Source: Acanthornis magna
Taxonomy: Eukaryota; Chordata; Aves; Passeriformes; Acanthizidae
Assembly: GCA_036785705.1 (NCBI GenBank)
Contig: JAWUZG010000036.1
Coordinates: 10,411,501-10,475,500 of the forward strand
Length of the DNA: 64,000 nt
Direction: 5' to 3'
Shown here one piece after another: positions 36,801 through 51,800 of this stretch. Under the pieces are notes generated by a model that was not told where the DNA came from, did no database searches, and saw nothing but the letters and a program-made list of their open reading frames with translations. The translations under genes and the position numbers were made by a program. The stretch's first letter is position 1. Each line of letters opens with the position of its first letter.

Positions 36801-39800
36801 CTGTGTTTTGATTAGAGGCTTTTGAGATTTTTTTGCCACTTACCCCCTCCGTGAACAATGGGCATTAGATTTGTAGCAAGTTAGGAGAGAAACTGTTCTG
36901 TGTCCTGTTTGGCAGATTTGAAAGTGAAAGCCTGAAGTTTCAGATGTAGAAAGTCAAAGTTTATGGTATATTTTTTTCAATATTTTGATTCCTTCCTCTT
37001 TCCTTTCTCCAGATAATCTACAGCCCCATACTGATGATTAAGCTTCATATCCTGAGTTTTAGGATAAGAGAAGTAAATGGAAAGTGATGATAGAAAAGTG
37101 GAACAAGAAGGAGGAATTATGTGGAAATAGTAGAAGTAGGAACAAAATAAAAATATTTCTCCTGGCCTTTTTTTGCCTCATTTTTAACTGTTATGGAGAT
37201 AATTGTCTTTTTAATCTGATGGGTAGGTTTTTTAATCATTTACATATGAGCGTATTTCTGTGGATTTCTCTCAAAACAGAAAGCAGAATAGTTGAATAAG
37301 TTCAATTCTAGCTTTAAGCTAAGCTGGAAAGGTCTTGAGAAATTTTCAAACAGTTTCTGTTTTTCCATTAATATATGGCATAGGCAGTTATAGATGTTTG
37401 GCCTGTACCTTATTATGTCTCCAAAGGGACTGCATCAGTACACTAATAAGTCATGCCATGTCTTATCTTATGATTAGTTTTGTCTTCAGAAGATCAGAGG
37501 TGTATCTAAGAGATATTACAAAGACTAGGGATGAAGAAAGATCTTTGCAAGAGTTTACAAGTAACTTTTGCCTTGAAGTAAATAAAATGTGAGAGAACAC
37601 TTTTTTTTTTTTTTTTTGGTTCAGATATCTTTAAAAATATCTCCTTATGAAAAAAACTGTTATCCATTAAGGGTTTCCAAGGCATCTCTGCTTTTCTTTT
37701 ACATCAAGTATCAGTATATTTAAAAATATTTCTGATTTCTTTCTACATCCCAATGCTGGAAACTCTAACATGTGATTTCATGTACTAAATGGTTTTCCTT
37801 TCATTTTGTTATTTTAGTTGTTGGTTTTTGCCAAATTGATTAGCTTAATAATTTATTGGGAAAGCCAGAATGTACTTTCCAAATATGCATCTGTATTCAT
37901 TTATAGGACAACAATAAATCGTAACCCTGAGAACTGCTTTGTTCCAAAGTGGAACAGTCCTTCACTTGCCTGTTCTCTTGTATAACGCTTTTCACAGGAA
38001 CTGGGGACAATTAAAGAATTATTCCCTTGTGTAATGTAAAAGCCATGGAATGCTAGGGAAGGGAACATAAACTTAAGAATTACAAGAATGTTCAATAGAT
38101 TATGGTCAGTAATGCTGGGAAAAATAATAGGTTCTCTGGAGTAGAGCATAATTATGTCCTTCTATGTAGTACTGTTGCATTTTCCAGATATAAATTAAAC
38201 AAGCAAATCAAAACAATCGATGCCTATAGACATCATTCTTAGGGGCTTGCTGAAGTCCCATAAAGTCACGTTTGCATCAAGTAGATGTGCCACTTGTAGT
38301 TTTTCATAAGGTGAAAAGGCTACAAAAGCTCAAACCTTCATTGCTATCTAATAGGATATAACTCTGATTTTACAAGCTGGACTGTATTCTGTGATCCTGT
38401 AGGAGACTGGAACATGAAGCCTAGTAGCATTTTCTCAGAGGTTTTTTTGTTGCCTTTTATTGAGGAATGGTTCATCTTTGATACCATGGAATATGTAGAA
38501 CATGATGATCAATGTTTTCAAAACTAGTGCTAAGGAAGGGTCCCACATGACAATTGTATCCCATAAGATAACCACATGCCCCCCTTCCTTCCTGACTTAC
38601 AAGCTATGCAACACAGTGCAGTTTTCAGACTCAGATGTTCTTCCCATTCACTTCCTGAGAAGGAAATGCTCAAATGTGTACTTGCTGTGATCGTGGACGT
38701 TTCCTTTCAAACAGGAAATGATACAACTCAGTGTCAGCCTGTAATCTTTTTTTAGGAAAATGACAACACCAACATGGGTCTCTAGAATAATGAAAGACTG
38801 TCAGATGCTTTTCACACTGGCAGCAATCAGTACATAATTTCTTTCTTGGTACAAATAAGGTCCTCAAAGCTGCAGATAAGGAGCCCATGAATCCACACTA
38901 ACAAGCTCCCCAGCATACTGTAGTCTCTGGCTACACTTGGTGCATGGCCCTGGAATTCTTAAGCCATTACTTACAAAAAATCAAGCATGATGCAAATCTC
39001 TTGCTCACTACCAGTTAATGGCAGTCTTTGAAAAAGACTAACAGCATCCTATTCAGATAATGCTGTGTGTCACTTTAGATGCATGCCACAAAACAGTTCC
39101 CTTGGAGGGAACAGGTTAAAAATTTCATCTTTAGCTTGTGATTTATTCAGTGCCACATGAGTGCTCTGAGTGATGATACAGAGAGGGCACTGGTTGGTTC
39201 TGTAAACACTGCACAGGGTTAATAGGCTGCTGCTCACGGGAACATTGCAGCCTCTGCATTCTCTCTCCTGCAGCTGGAAAAGAGACAACTTAAATTTATC
39301 TGAAAGGCATCAACTTGTCATAACTTTGAAGTTACATCAGTTCTTCCAGATTTGACTGCTTTCAAAAGGATATGGAAATTCAGTGGGATGGATTTTGTTA
39401 TCACATTCCATTATAATTACAGTCCCATAATCACATGTAACTAGCATTTCATAACGATCATATTATTGATGTTTGCTGTGAAATATTTATCCAATTCTTA
39501 CCCTTCTGCTGCAAGCAAACAATTATTGTGCAGAATCTGAGAGGTTGTGAAAGTATCTGAAAAAAAAATCCTGTAAAGCAATTGTAAAGTACATGGTAAG
39601 CCACTTCTAAAATAATATGATGGCAAAAACATCCCAGAGGTCTTATTGATCTTCAGTACCTTAATGCTAGAGTGCTTTTAATAATAGATGAGTGGGACAT
39701 AAATGCCACGTAATACTGCATTATCCTAAATAACACCTATAAATTGCCATGTGTAACGTAAAATTGAAATATGCTAATGGAATATTGTGTAGCTTCTCCC

Positions 39801-42800
39801 CAGTAAAAGCTGTCAGGAACCTGCGAAGATATTAAAACTGACAGAGATGAATGGGAGAAATAAATTAATATTTAAGAATATTGCTCATCTTTTTATTCCA
39901 CTCCTGGTTTTGCAGCAGGTTCCCTCAGGCATTTTGCAGTTATTGCACAATCCCATGTATTGGTCTTCCACACAAAGACTTGTCTTGCTGAGGTCATCTG
40001 TAGACTTTACATTACCCTCCCCCAGTCCCAAAGCCACCATTTCATTCCCATTTTACCCTCTGGTACTTGTCAGGTGATACGTTGACATACCTCCTGCTGG
40101 GAGAACGCCCATTTCACGGATGTCCCTGCTGTCTTCATCAAGATAAGAGTAATTGGGTCTTCCTGTTTCTGTGGTAGATTTAGGGTAAATAAACTATTGG
40201 ATGTAGGAATATTATATTTGAGTGGAATGAAGAGAGTTGTGAGTGAGCCATGACCTCGTATGCTATAAGGAAAACAGTTCTGAGGAGTTGTGATAGGTGG
40301 TTGGAGCATTGGTCTGCCTTGGCCTGGAGGAGAGCAGAGCACCCATTGAGGTTGCCTCAAGCCAGGAAGACCAAGGACTTGAGATGGCTTTTGGCTTTAT
40401 CCCAATTTTTAATAAAAGCAATTTAGAAACTTCAGAATGTTTCATGAGACTGTCACCTAGCTAGTCTTGCTCAAACATACATAGGTATTTCATCGTGAGG
40501 GAAGCAGAGTTCAGTTCTTCTCCTGGCTGTAGGTACAAACACACACTGCAGGGGACAACGATATTTTCTTTAAGGGCAGTTAATTTCTAACACACACTGT
40601 GTGTTTCAGGTTGGAATTGTTCAATATGGACAGACTGTGGTCCATGAATTTTTCCTGAATACATACTCGACAACAGAAGATGTGATGGCTGCAGCCTCGA
40701 GAATACGCCAGCGGGGTGGCACGCAAACCATGACAGCCTTGGGGATAGACACGGCCAGGTACGTGCACAACATGCTGTCCTGCACATAGGGGAAACAAAC
40801 ACAGAAAGGGTGGTGATTCTCACCTTGGATGTTAAAAACATGGCAGGGCTAACATCTGACTTCATTTTAGCTACGCAAACGTATTTAGGGGGAAAGTGAA
40901 TAAACAGACTCTATCCAGCACCTAGAGCAATGGTGTATGAGACCCTTGAAAGGCAGCTGTCTCCTGAATGGAAAAATTAGGAAAAGAGAATAGACATGGA
41001 GCTAGGTTGTAGGCCTAAGCAAAAGGCTGGCAATATCTGATGTCCACATAGAGTGGGTAGGAGCTGTGTATGTAGAGGGATGAAATTAAGTTTTTCAGAG
41101 GAAAAAGGGAAAACTAGAATATTTTATGTTAATTTGATTTAATTTTGAAGTTGATTATTACAATGTTTGGGCCCACACTTGTCAGAAAGCCTAGAAATTT
41201 TATATCCTAAGTCTTTGAAGCTTCTCAATCGTTAGGAGATTAAAGATCTGTTGTAGCAATAGCAATATTTAGAAATGCTTCTTTTATGAGAAAAATGAAA
41301 TCTTATTTTCATAGAACAGACAGTAAATGCAAAATCTCTCAGAAAATTTCAAACTGTACAATGTTGTCCTGGTTTCTTTTTTTCTTTTCTGCTTTTTTCT
41401 TTTTTTTTCCCATCACAATAGCATGATTTTATTCCACAGAAGATTGCATTCGCTTTTTCCAAACAACCTTTTAGTGAAATATGCAACATCTTTCTGATGA
41501 ACTATTTGATTATCTTACCAAAGTTTTGTTGATATGGTGTACTGTTGAATTCTTAGATATTCACCAGTTATATTCACCATTTTCCTTAGCTACATGTAGA
41601 AGCTTGAGGAGTCTGAACAAGTTCATGAAAGCAGAGCCAGCTGAGAATTGCCAAGTACTCAGAAACCACATCTAGTTCAGAAAGTCCCCATGTGCCACAA
41701 AGTGCTGCAGAATATATACAGAAACTGTGGCAGCAAAAGCTTCCTCTGTTCTTGCAGTCATCCCCTTTTGGCCATCTTCGGTGGTAAATCTCAGCTTTCA
41801 CTCATGTGGCCATTCTTAGAATTCTGTGGTATTTTTCTGAAAAGAGGAAGCCCTGCTTCCTTCCTTCTTCTCCAGAGCCCTGATCCAGCCTTGCCTTGTG
41901 CGGTCCAGAGTCTGGGTGAACAGATGCCCAAAACCTCAGAGCCTGTTTGCCCATCTGGAACTGTAGAATTCAACCGGTTGCCCGAACCTACCTCCACTCA
42001 CCTGCAACCTATTTCTGCCACATCCCCCATGCCCAGTGCTGTTGTAGATGTGCAGAGGTGTGCTGGAGCTGAGTAAATACTCTGACCCTCTGAAGTGGTG
42101 CTGCTGTAGGGGGGAAGTAGGTGAGGGTTTTCAACATGGGTTTTTGAAAAGGGAGGGTATTGGCTGGGTCTTTGTTTAAGATGCCAAAAGCTGTTTTAAG
42201 GTGCCAGAAGTTTATTTGTAGAGGGGAAGAATTTTTCACGATCCAGCTTTGTATTTTCTACTGTTGCTCTCAAGTGAGTGAATAATGAATGAATGCTTGT
42301 GAAACTTTGGCTGTGAACTGTCATGCAATCTCCAATTGCAGTTGTTTGTATGTGTTCATGGTTAACATTAATCCCCATTTCCTGCTTCCTATTTAATATA
42401 AAATCTTTTAGTTTATGATTGGCTATGCAAATACGATGCATGTGCTAAATGCTGACATTGCCTTTCTCCAAAACGCTTTATGGTCCCTTTAGGGAAGAAG
42501 CTTTTACTGAGGCTCACGGTGCACGAAGAGGAGTACAAAAAGTAATGGTTATTGTGACTGATGGAGAATCACATGACAACTACAGATTACAAGAAGTGAT
42601 TGATGATTGTGAAGATGAAAACATTCAGAGATTTGCTATTGCTGTAAGTGAAATTTAATGGGAAAATTCAGAATCTTAAAAGCATGTTTCATCTTCTAAA
42701 TGTAATTTCAGTTTTAGAAGTTCATTTCACAGAACCTTTATGGAAATATAATTATTTCAGAGAGGAGAAAAGGGAAAAGCTGAAAAAAAACATTAAAAAT

Positions 42801-45800
42801 TTACTTTCTGATTTTATAGCATATAAGAAAAGCAATCTGTCTGTCTTCCAGGTGATGACAGGTGTGTGTCTGTGTAAAGGAAAAGTAGGAAGAATTTGAG
42901 GGACAGTTTTAAATCAAATCCTTTTTGTTAAAAGCAACATTAAGCAAAGTGGACTAATACAATATTCTAAACAATTTCTATAGAAACATTAACTATTTAT
43001 AAAAAAAAGCAAATGTAAGCCATTAAGAAAATGCTTGTTCATTATGTCTGTGTTGTATGTTGCATTCTAAAGCTGTAATTTTCACCTTAAGCAAATTTAG
43101 TAACTGAATGAGAATAGAGGTTTACCCAAATCAAGAAATGTGAAAGCATTAATTATAGAGTTGGTGTTAATACTCCATTATATTTCTGTTCTTTAAATAT
43201 TCCATTTTTTGTTGTTAATTTTGAAGGGACATTGGTTTGCTGCCTCTCCATTGCTGTCTGTTTTGCTATCTTATTTTTGGTAAAATGAGGTGGTATGAAA
43301 CCATAAAACTTCAAGATGTTATATTTAATTTAAAGAAAGACATGAAACAAAAGTTGAGTCCAGCAGCACACGAATTTTCTTTGATTTTCTTCGTAAAGTT
43401 AGAGATAACTAAAGAAAAAGTTGTCCTTGATGCTGCAACATTTGTTAGCAGTAAAATCTCTGTTTAGAAGCAAATTTGAATTGCTCCATTGGGCTGAGAT
43501 CTAAAACCTGGGAATTTGGTTTTTATCTCCCTCTCAAATCAAGTTAAGTGTATAGAGCCATTTTTCATATGAAAAATATCTGTTTGTCTGGGAAACAGAG
43601 AAGTGATATGTTTTTCGGGGGTATCCTGAATTGTCACAGGAGTGGTGTTAAAACTGCAGACCATATCTAAGGTCTTGTATTGTGTTGAAATTGTCAACAC
43701 TGAATGCAAGTATTGTTGTTATGTGTATTTATAGGGCAAATCTTCACAGAATAAAGAACTATTCTATGCCTAATCAACTTGTCAGTAATTGCATGTAAAG
43801 CATGTTATAAGAACTGGTGGTTATGCAGAAGTCAGTGTAATTGTGTACCAGGTTTGGGAAGTGTTTTGTTGTTTTTTTCCTAAATTATGGCCTACTTCAA
43901 CAAATCATAGAATGAATTATTAGAATTTTGTGGAGAAGGGATAAAAAGTCCAGTTCAGGATAGCAGAGATCACACAGTTACTTTGCTTGCTGCAAAATGG
44001 CATTTTCAAAAAAAAAACAACTGAGCCCTCATACAGTAATGTTCTTCTTGGGAAAGAACGGTTTCAAATCAATTTGAGTGAGGTTTTAACAGAACAATCA
44101 TTAGATATGATTTTTCACCATTCTCTGACAATCTACATCAATAGTATCTTTTTAAACAGGTTATGAAATGTATGGTTGACTTGAGTTTTGTTTTGGTTTT
44201 TTTATTCTCTTTAGATTCTTGGCAGCTACAGCAGAGGAAATTTAAGTACTGAGAAATTTGTAGAGGAAATAAAATCAATTGCCAGTAAGCCTACTGAAAA
44301 GCATTTTTTCAATGTCTCAGATGAATTAGCTCTTTTAACCATTGTTGAAGCACTCGGAGAGAGAATATTTGCCCTGGAAGGTATGACATTATTTAAAATT
44401 TTACTTTATGCCTGCATTACAACTGAAACAAATAGAAGAACACCTGCTTTCATCTTCCTTTGAAATGCATTGTGCTGCATAAAATTTATTACACAGATAT
44501 TTCTTCCATGCTGATTATAAAATTATTTTATAATAGACATCAAAATCATAGATAAAGATGTGAATATATTTAGAGGAGTTACTGCTGTGGAGATAATAGC
44601 CTTATAGGGTAAATAGCTAGTACTGTTTTAGCTGGGGTAAATAGGAAGTTGCCCTTTTAGATAAAAAAAACATTGCCAGATCATACCCCAGTTACCCCAT
44701 GATCATCTGTTTTTCTGCCTAAATGTTTAAGGTTTCTTTTTGGTTACTTATTAATTACAGCATATTACTTTGCTATACAAGTTAACATGGACTTGGTGTA
44801 TAGAGTTTACAAGATATAATTTTCCTTTGGGAAGGTTCACAATACTTGGATTTTAGCACAGAAAAGTCATTCTCTCATAATGTCTGCTTACATTCTCCAT
44901 CAAAATGAGGCAACACTGTCCAAACCACTGTTTGTTTCAAGTACACTACTGGTAACAGGAGACAGAGTTTATTAGTTATAAATTATACTGGCCAACTCTG
45001 AAGGGATTCATGTCATACAAAGAAAACATCCATCTATTTGGGCTATTTTTTTCAGCACTTCAACTTTCCAAATAACTAGAATAGTGTCGTTTACAGCTCG
45101 AACAAAAGAAAATATTGACTGGAATGTACAAAATTGAGATCATATTTTCAATTTTTTACATTGGAGCTGTATTTCTCAGACATATTTGTTGGGGTTTTTT
45201 TAGTGTATCATTTAGTTTGATCAAATATTACCTTTTTCAGCTATTACTGAATATTTTCAGCAATAAACATACTTCATTAAAATATAGTTTTTATGTTACT
45301 CTGTTTTTACTTTTGGAACTATTTGGTTCCCTCATCTTTGAAACAAATTAATTTGAGGAGAATCAAATCTCTCTCTAAGTGTCAAAGTTTAGCCTACTTA
45401 GGCTCATTGTGTGCTTCAAAGTTCATTGAATAGGGTGCTCTTTTGTTATGTCACTGTTTACCAGGAAGAATACACTTTCGGTGGAAAAATATTTATTCAA
45501 GCAGAAATTGGAAACTTGCTCTGCAATTTGTCCTTTATACATCTAAAAGATGAGAGAAATATTTGTATTTCATTATCATAATAATATGTTAGTTACATCT
45601 TCTAGCTGTAATGAATATAGAATTAGAATTCAGTTAACAGGACAACAGGTGAAGGATGTAAGACCTAACATAGCTGAATTTCTGGTAATCTTTGTGCTCA
45701 GAGTCATGGTTTTGTGCCACAGCTCAACCCGTAGACCTTCAACCAGGTACCACAGGAGGAGATGGTCTCAGTTTGTCCCTTTTAGCAGTCAGTAGCCATC

Positions 45801-48800
45801 AGGCATTAGGTAGTGCCTGTCTGTCACATGAAACCTCAGCCTCCAAGCAGTGGAGTAACTTGTGCTGGCCTGAGCTCCTTGCTGGTGGGGAATGCTTTAT
45901 GCAGTGATCTCTAACCCTTCCATAGACTGTACTAAATCCTTCCTCTAGTGATAAGAAAGAAACACAAAACATTTGAGCATTAAACAATTCCTGTAGCTAA
46001 ATAAAATATCCAAACAAATCTAGTTATGTTGATGGTGGTGAAATGAAATGTTTGATTAAATTGTATAAATTTTATGTGTTTATATGATAGTTAGCTCTTG
46101 AGATGACAAACCCTTGTCTTCATGTCCTTCAGTATTTTGGAACATAAAGCATATTGTTTCTCTTTAAGTATCAACAGGTTCTGCAGTACTTCTTCAGTTC
46201 TATTTTTCTGCAAATAATGTAGTAACAGATATGTATTTCTTGGATATTGTTACATTTTATTTAACATGAACTTATTACAAAATGTTGGGATATTTATGCC
46301 TTGATATATTTGCCTTATTTACAATTTTTATTTTATATTGACTTGACTGTATTACAAAAAATTCATATTTTAAATGAAAAATGAAAATTACCTTCATCCA
46401 CAGCATAAGAGATAAGCTAATTAATTTCCTTACTGCCAAAAGGCTTCTTGGCCTGCAGATTTTCTGTAGGAACTCAGAGATGCACTAAGATTAGTGTATA
46501 AGACACCTGCAATATGAGATAAGAAATGTCACCTCCTCCACCTAAGTCTCAGAAATCATGTAATCTGTCTGCAAGAGAATCAGAATAGAATCTGAGAATG
46601 GGATTTTAGCATTTTGTCAAAATATAGCATGGTCAAACTGCTCCAGTGGGTTGGAGCTAGATGATGCTGACTAAATCAGTTTATGCTGATTCTTCAGGCA
46701 CAGTTTCCTGTACTATCCCAAAGCCTTTCAGTTGTATTCTGGATTTGCAACTGTGTCTATGCATGCTTTTCTCTGGTGGTGGAAAAAAAGCAGATTAATT
46801 CTGTCCAATGCAGCTTTCTGCTGACAAGCCAGTTTACTGGATGTGTTTAATTGGAGATAAATTAGCTCTGTACATAGCAGCTTCTGTGCATCGCAAGAAC
46901 CATGCTTGTTGAAATTAGATATATGAATCTGTTAAAATTCTCAATCTAAATTGCTTCTTGCTAGTAGAGTAGTACATTTGATTTTTTTTCTTGGATTTCT
47001 TTTTTTCATTTTGGTTTTGTCTTTAAAAAATGCAAGAAAAATTGAGAGCTGAAAAATCAAATCCAACAAAAACCCCTATTTGACAGCCAGTGGATTTTTA
47101 CACATAATCTTTTTCATATGCCTCTGTGTCTCATGGCATGGACATTGCTTTTAACAGCAATTTTATGTTTTATCCAACCCGTAGGCAGGCACAAATGTTT
47201 TTTCACAAAATATCCTTTGTAAGATGCTTGGCAGTTTGAAACTGGATGGAAAGTTAGGCTAAGAGCCATTATCTAAGCAGCACTTAGAGCTGCACACACC
47301 AACAGTGCCAGCTTTGTCCTCTGCCACAGGCTGCGAGAATCCTGTCTTTCTCAGCTCATTAAGGTGCATCCTTTACTGCATGAAAGTACTGTTAATCAGC
47401 AGATCTGCAGCTTAAGAGTTTTATGACTAAAAATTACTTTTTCAGACTTAGCAAAGCAGTTACATCTTGTGAAACATGATAGTCTTCGTTTGTATGTCAA
47501 ACATTTTGTGTTTGAGATCATGTCTCCTTCCTATGACTGGCTGAAAATCCCAACAATTAGGAAAGACATCATGTCTCAGGGAGCAACCTCTGTGGTTTAG
47601 TTGCTGAGTATCAAAAGTTCAGCATTATTTAATAGTCCAGATGCCTGAAATTCATGCAGCCATGGCTTGCTATGGCTCAGTTTCATTCACACAGCTGAAG
47701 GTTTGCTTCAGCACTCAGCTGGTAGCAAACTGTGAGCTCTTCCTGGACCAGCATCAGAGCAGATTTCATAGTTTGCCTCTGCTGCCTTTTAGCATATCTT
47801 GCTCTCCAGGAAGGATCAACATACAGAATATAGTTCCCTTGCTTGCCACATAGAATGGCAAAATAGTCCTTGACTATTTAGGGCCGCTTATCTTTCTTTT
47901 AAGTAGAGGAAAAGGCTTTTTCTTCTCTGATGATATTTCAAGTTTACCTGGGAGCAAAACAGCCTGTCAGAGTTTATTAAGTAGCATATGACTACTTGAC
48001 AAGGTATTGAAGCTAGTACAAAATCACCTAATACCTTTTTTGCACAATGTCCTTTAAGAGAATCAGATCTTCATGTAATTTTCTGGGTAAGATTATCATT
48101 CCAAACGCTTTGCTGAGGCTTATGAATCTTGGACAGCAGAGATTTTCCTATGTTGTTTTTGCAAAGGTTCATACAAACATCAAGTGTTTTTCATTTAAAG
48201 TTCCTCCAGCTGCCTACAAACTTTAGTTGCTTGAATACAAGGCCAGGGTTACATGGCTGGTGTTTTATTGTTCACTTAGCTCAAGTGGAAAATGGCTTAA
48301 CCATATTAATCAAACATTCCAAACATACTTACCATCCGCCTGAGTTCAAATCTGGTCAGTTTTAGCCCAGAAACTTTGTTGGACAAGTTCTGAGACATGA
48401 TCTTAAAATGGAAATTCCCATACTTAATAGTAGCATTCAACACGGGTCTTTATTTCCGTGTTTATTATAAAAATCTATGGCAAACAATGTTCACTGAATA
48501 GCTTAGTTAATTGTGCTATCCTTTACTATCATATCAGCATTTTCATAACGCTCTTCAGTTACCTTTTCATATTGAAACAAATTCATTTTTGAAACTTACT
48601 TTTTTCTGTTTAATAGCCACAACAGACCAGCAGGCCTCCTCTTTTGAAATGGAAATGTCTCAAGCTGGTTTCAGTGCTCATTATTCCCAGGTAAACAAAT
48701 TGTTTGAAAATAGAAGTTATTTTACAAAGTAGATTTTTGGTATTGATTCTATGAATTCAGAATAAGGGTTTCAGAATTCTTTGTATAGTCCTGTTTGCTG

Positions 48801-51800
48801 TTTGCTGTTGGAAGTTTTGGAGCATCCTGTAACCCATTTACCTTTGCTGTAAAATATATGTAAAGAACATTTATGAACAAGGAAAGCTTGAGAGAGTTTG
48901 TATATACTTCACATGAACTCTAAACGTAATGCTTCCAAAGCACTTTCTATCTGGAGAATAGCCTAAAAATATGTTAAGAAAGATGGAGAAAGACCTTTTA
49001 TCAGAGCCTTTAGTGACAGAACAAGGGACAGTGTTTTAAACTGAACATTTCAGAGCAGGGCCACAAAGATGACCAGAGGGTTATTTAGCTTGGAGAAGAG
49101 AAGGATCCAGGGAAGCATTACAGCAGCCTTCTAGTACTTAAAGGGAGCCTGTAAAAAGGAGGGAGAGTGACTTTTTACATGGGCAGATGGTGATAGGACA
49201 AGAGGGAATGGTTTTAAACTAAAGGAGCAGAGGTTTAGATTAGATGTTAGGAAGAAATTGTTTACATGGAGCAAAGGTACTGGAACAGATTATCCGGAGA
49301 ATCTGTGAATGCCACACCCCTGGAGGTGCTGAAAGCCAGGTTGGATGGGGCTCTGAACAAACTGGTCTACTTTGTGGCATCCCTGCCCATGACAAGAGAG
49401 ATTGGAATTTGATGATCTTTCAGGACATTTCAACTCAAGCCTTACTATGACCCTATGATTGTAGGGTCCGTGCCCTAATAGGAAAAACAAGGCTAAATAT
49501 GTAAGTATACAGGAAGCCTTACCCAAATGTGAGCATCCTGACCCATGAATGTCTAAAGATGATTCACATAGAGAAAAGATGATTCACATAGAAAGCTGGG
49601 TTTCTGTTTTACTCCCCTTAAGGATTGGATCATGCTTGGAGCAGTTGGAGCATATGACTGGAATGGCACTGTGCTCATGGTGAAGGACAGTGGCATTTCA
49701 ATGCCAACCAATGACACCTTTCGTGACAGGCATTCAGAAAGAAATGAACCTCTTGCAGCCTATCTAGGTAAGACAAACAGCCCTACAACGCTTTCCAACA
49801 AATGCTACAAGACCTCTGTCAAAGCTCATTCAAAAAGAGTGTCTTACAGAATATCTTATATTCTAGGAGGCTGGGAACAATTCTACTCTTGATTTTCATG
49901 CTCTTTTAAAAAATAAATAGCAACTTCTACAATCAGAAAACTAATCGAAACATAGACCTAAGTATATCTGGACTTTCCCAATAGAGATGTTTAATCTGTT
50001 CAAAGAAAATTTCACAGATTCCTCTAGTATTCTTATCAAGTTTTTCTATGCCTTGATAGTTAAAAAGTCTTATGCAATATTCAGTCTAAATACTTGCTTA
50101 AAATTAAGCTGTTTTCTGTAACTCAGTGGACAAAACCAACAAGACCAACATCTTTTTTATAATAATGTTTTGTGTATTAGCAGGTTATTTTTCTACCAAA
50201 AAGCTTCAGTGGCCTTGCTCTCTCCTCTAGGTCTTGTTTTCTACACCTCATGGTTCTGCTTGCTCTGTTATCTCCTTTAAGTCACACTTCCACTAATGAA
50301 GAATCAATGCTAGAATATTTTAATGTTTTTCCTTAAGAACACTTTCTTCATTGCAGAATGCCTTTAGCTGCCTTTTTGTATAACTCAGATTTAGTAAAGT
50401 CATTTTAAATTTAGATCCTATCCTCTATAATACTTGCAACTCTTGAACTTGATTTTACTGAAATTTTTTTAAGTCTTCCTTCACCAAAGTTGTTAAATTT
50501 TTGTTAGTATTAAACAGAGGGAGGTTCAAAATGCCCCCCAGAATCACTTTTTGAAGACTCCATCAGTTTGACAGTGGGCCAGTGACAACTGTTCTTTGAA
50601 AGTAGCTTTTCAACCAGCTATTCATGAGTTATTTCTTGCACTGTGTGGAAACGCCAAAGCGAACCTGGCTCTTCAGCCTAGGATCAGGTTTAATAACACA
50701 GTGGTGCTTGTAACTCTGAGACTATAGACAAAAAAAGGGTTTTTTAATTAACTGCTATTGCTCTCTAGCATGAATAGGGCAAAACATCTAGTTGTAGAAC
50801 AAACCTTACAAAGCCTCTGTATTTCTGATGCATTCTGTGTGTGCTGCATCTTGACATCTTTCTGCTTCCTAGGATATACCGTGAATTCAGCACTGACACC
50901 TGGAGGTGTACTGTACATAGCAGGGCAGCCACGATACAATCACACTGGCCAAGTTATCATTTATAAGATGGAAGGAAAAGATGTGAAAGTAATTCAGAGA
51001 TTAAATGGAGAACAAGTAAGTATGCATTCACAATTAACATATAACAGGCATACAGGAGAAGAAGTAGAAATAATTATTTCAAATGACAACTCCTCATTAC
51101 AAGAGCACAGGAAACAGGGAGCTGTAAGCAAGACCAGAAGGAAAAGTGAGGCAGGTCCTCTGGTATAATTAGCAATGGAAAGTGGACTGTATAGGAGTCA
51201 GAGATCCTTGGAAATTTTGTCTGTGAGTGTTAAACCCTCAGTGTCAAAATGGTTGTTGCCATCTCTGTCCATGCAGTTTTCTCTGTCTGCTGAGTGGAAG
51301 GGAATGTCACTGACAGGAAAGAGTTGTGACAAGCAGGGTTCTGTGCAAGAGCATTTTCTAGATAGAATGAACTATTGAATAGCTGCTTGTTACATTGAAG
51401 AGCAGCTCGCTGAGAGCTATTGCTCCAAGAAGAAAAAAAAATCCATATAATTGTATAATTAAGGATGGTATTATTAGGATAATATTGTACTTTTGAGAAT
51501 TGAAAGATCTGCCTACTCCCATCTCCCCAGGCTGCAGTAGCAGCTTCTTTCAGGAGCATTCAAGTTACCTAATTTTCATCTATAGCTGATATCTGCAAGT
51601 CAGCCAATCAAACAGTCAAGCAATCAATCAATCAATCAATCAAACATTTTTGAGTCAATGTACCAAAGTAGATATTAGGGAACTGGGACTGTTCACCCTC
51701 AAGAAGAGATGACTGAGAGGGCACCTCATCAGTGTCTGTCAGTGTCTGCAGGGAGGGGTCAGAGGATGGACCAGGCTCTGCTCAGTGGTGCTGAGCAATA

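Larger units (their letters stand above)
34753..40609 (+). other. ITGA1: ITGA1 intron 6
   Basis: The longest intron after intron 1 (5.9 kb), inside the I-domain coding region. It holds a fossil palindromic MITE-like element (35296-35380), a small perfect hairpin (36700-36723), a T17 run (37601-37617) and an AT-rich stretch with POU/homeodomain-like words near 39715-39800. No coding sequence. Confidence 0.8.
48691..49622 (+). other. ITGA1: ITGA1 intron 10
   Basis: Nearly half is a CR1 fragment (49050-49462). An 18-bp direct repeat (49555-49572 and 49575-49592) lies just before the exon 11 acceptor. Confidence 0.85.

Noticed and set aside
41648..42076. 142-codon frame in intron 7
   Set aside because: No ATG start, no recognisable domain, GC-richer patch only; not flanked by phase-compatible splice sites.
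43900..43960. Possible CR1 tail (tcatagaatgaattattagaattttgtgg)
   Set aside because: Only one octamer-like word; no CR1 3' UTR landmarks next to it.
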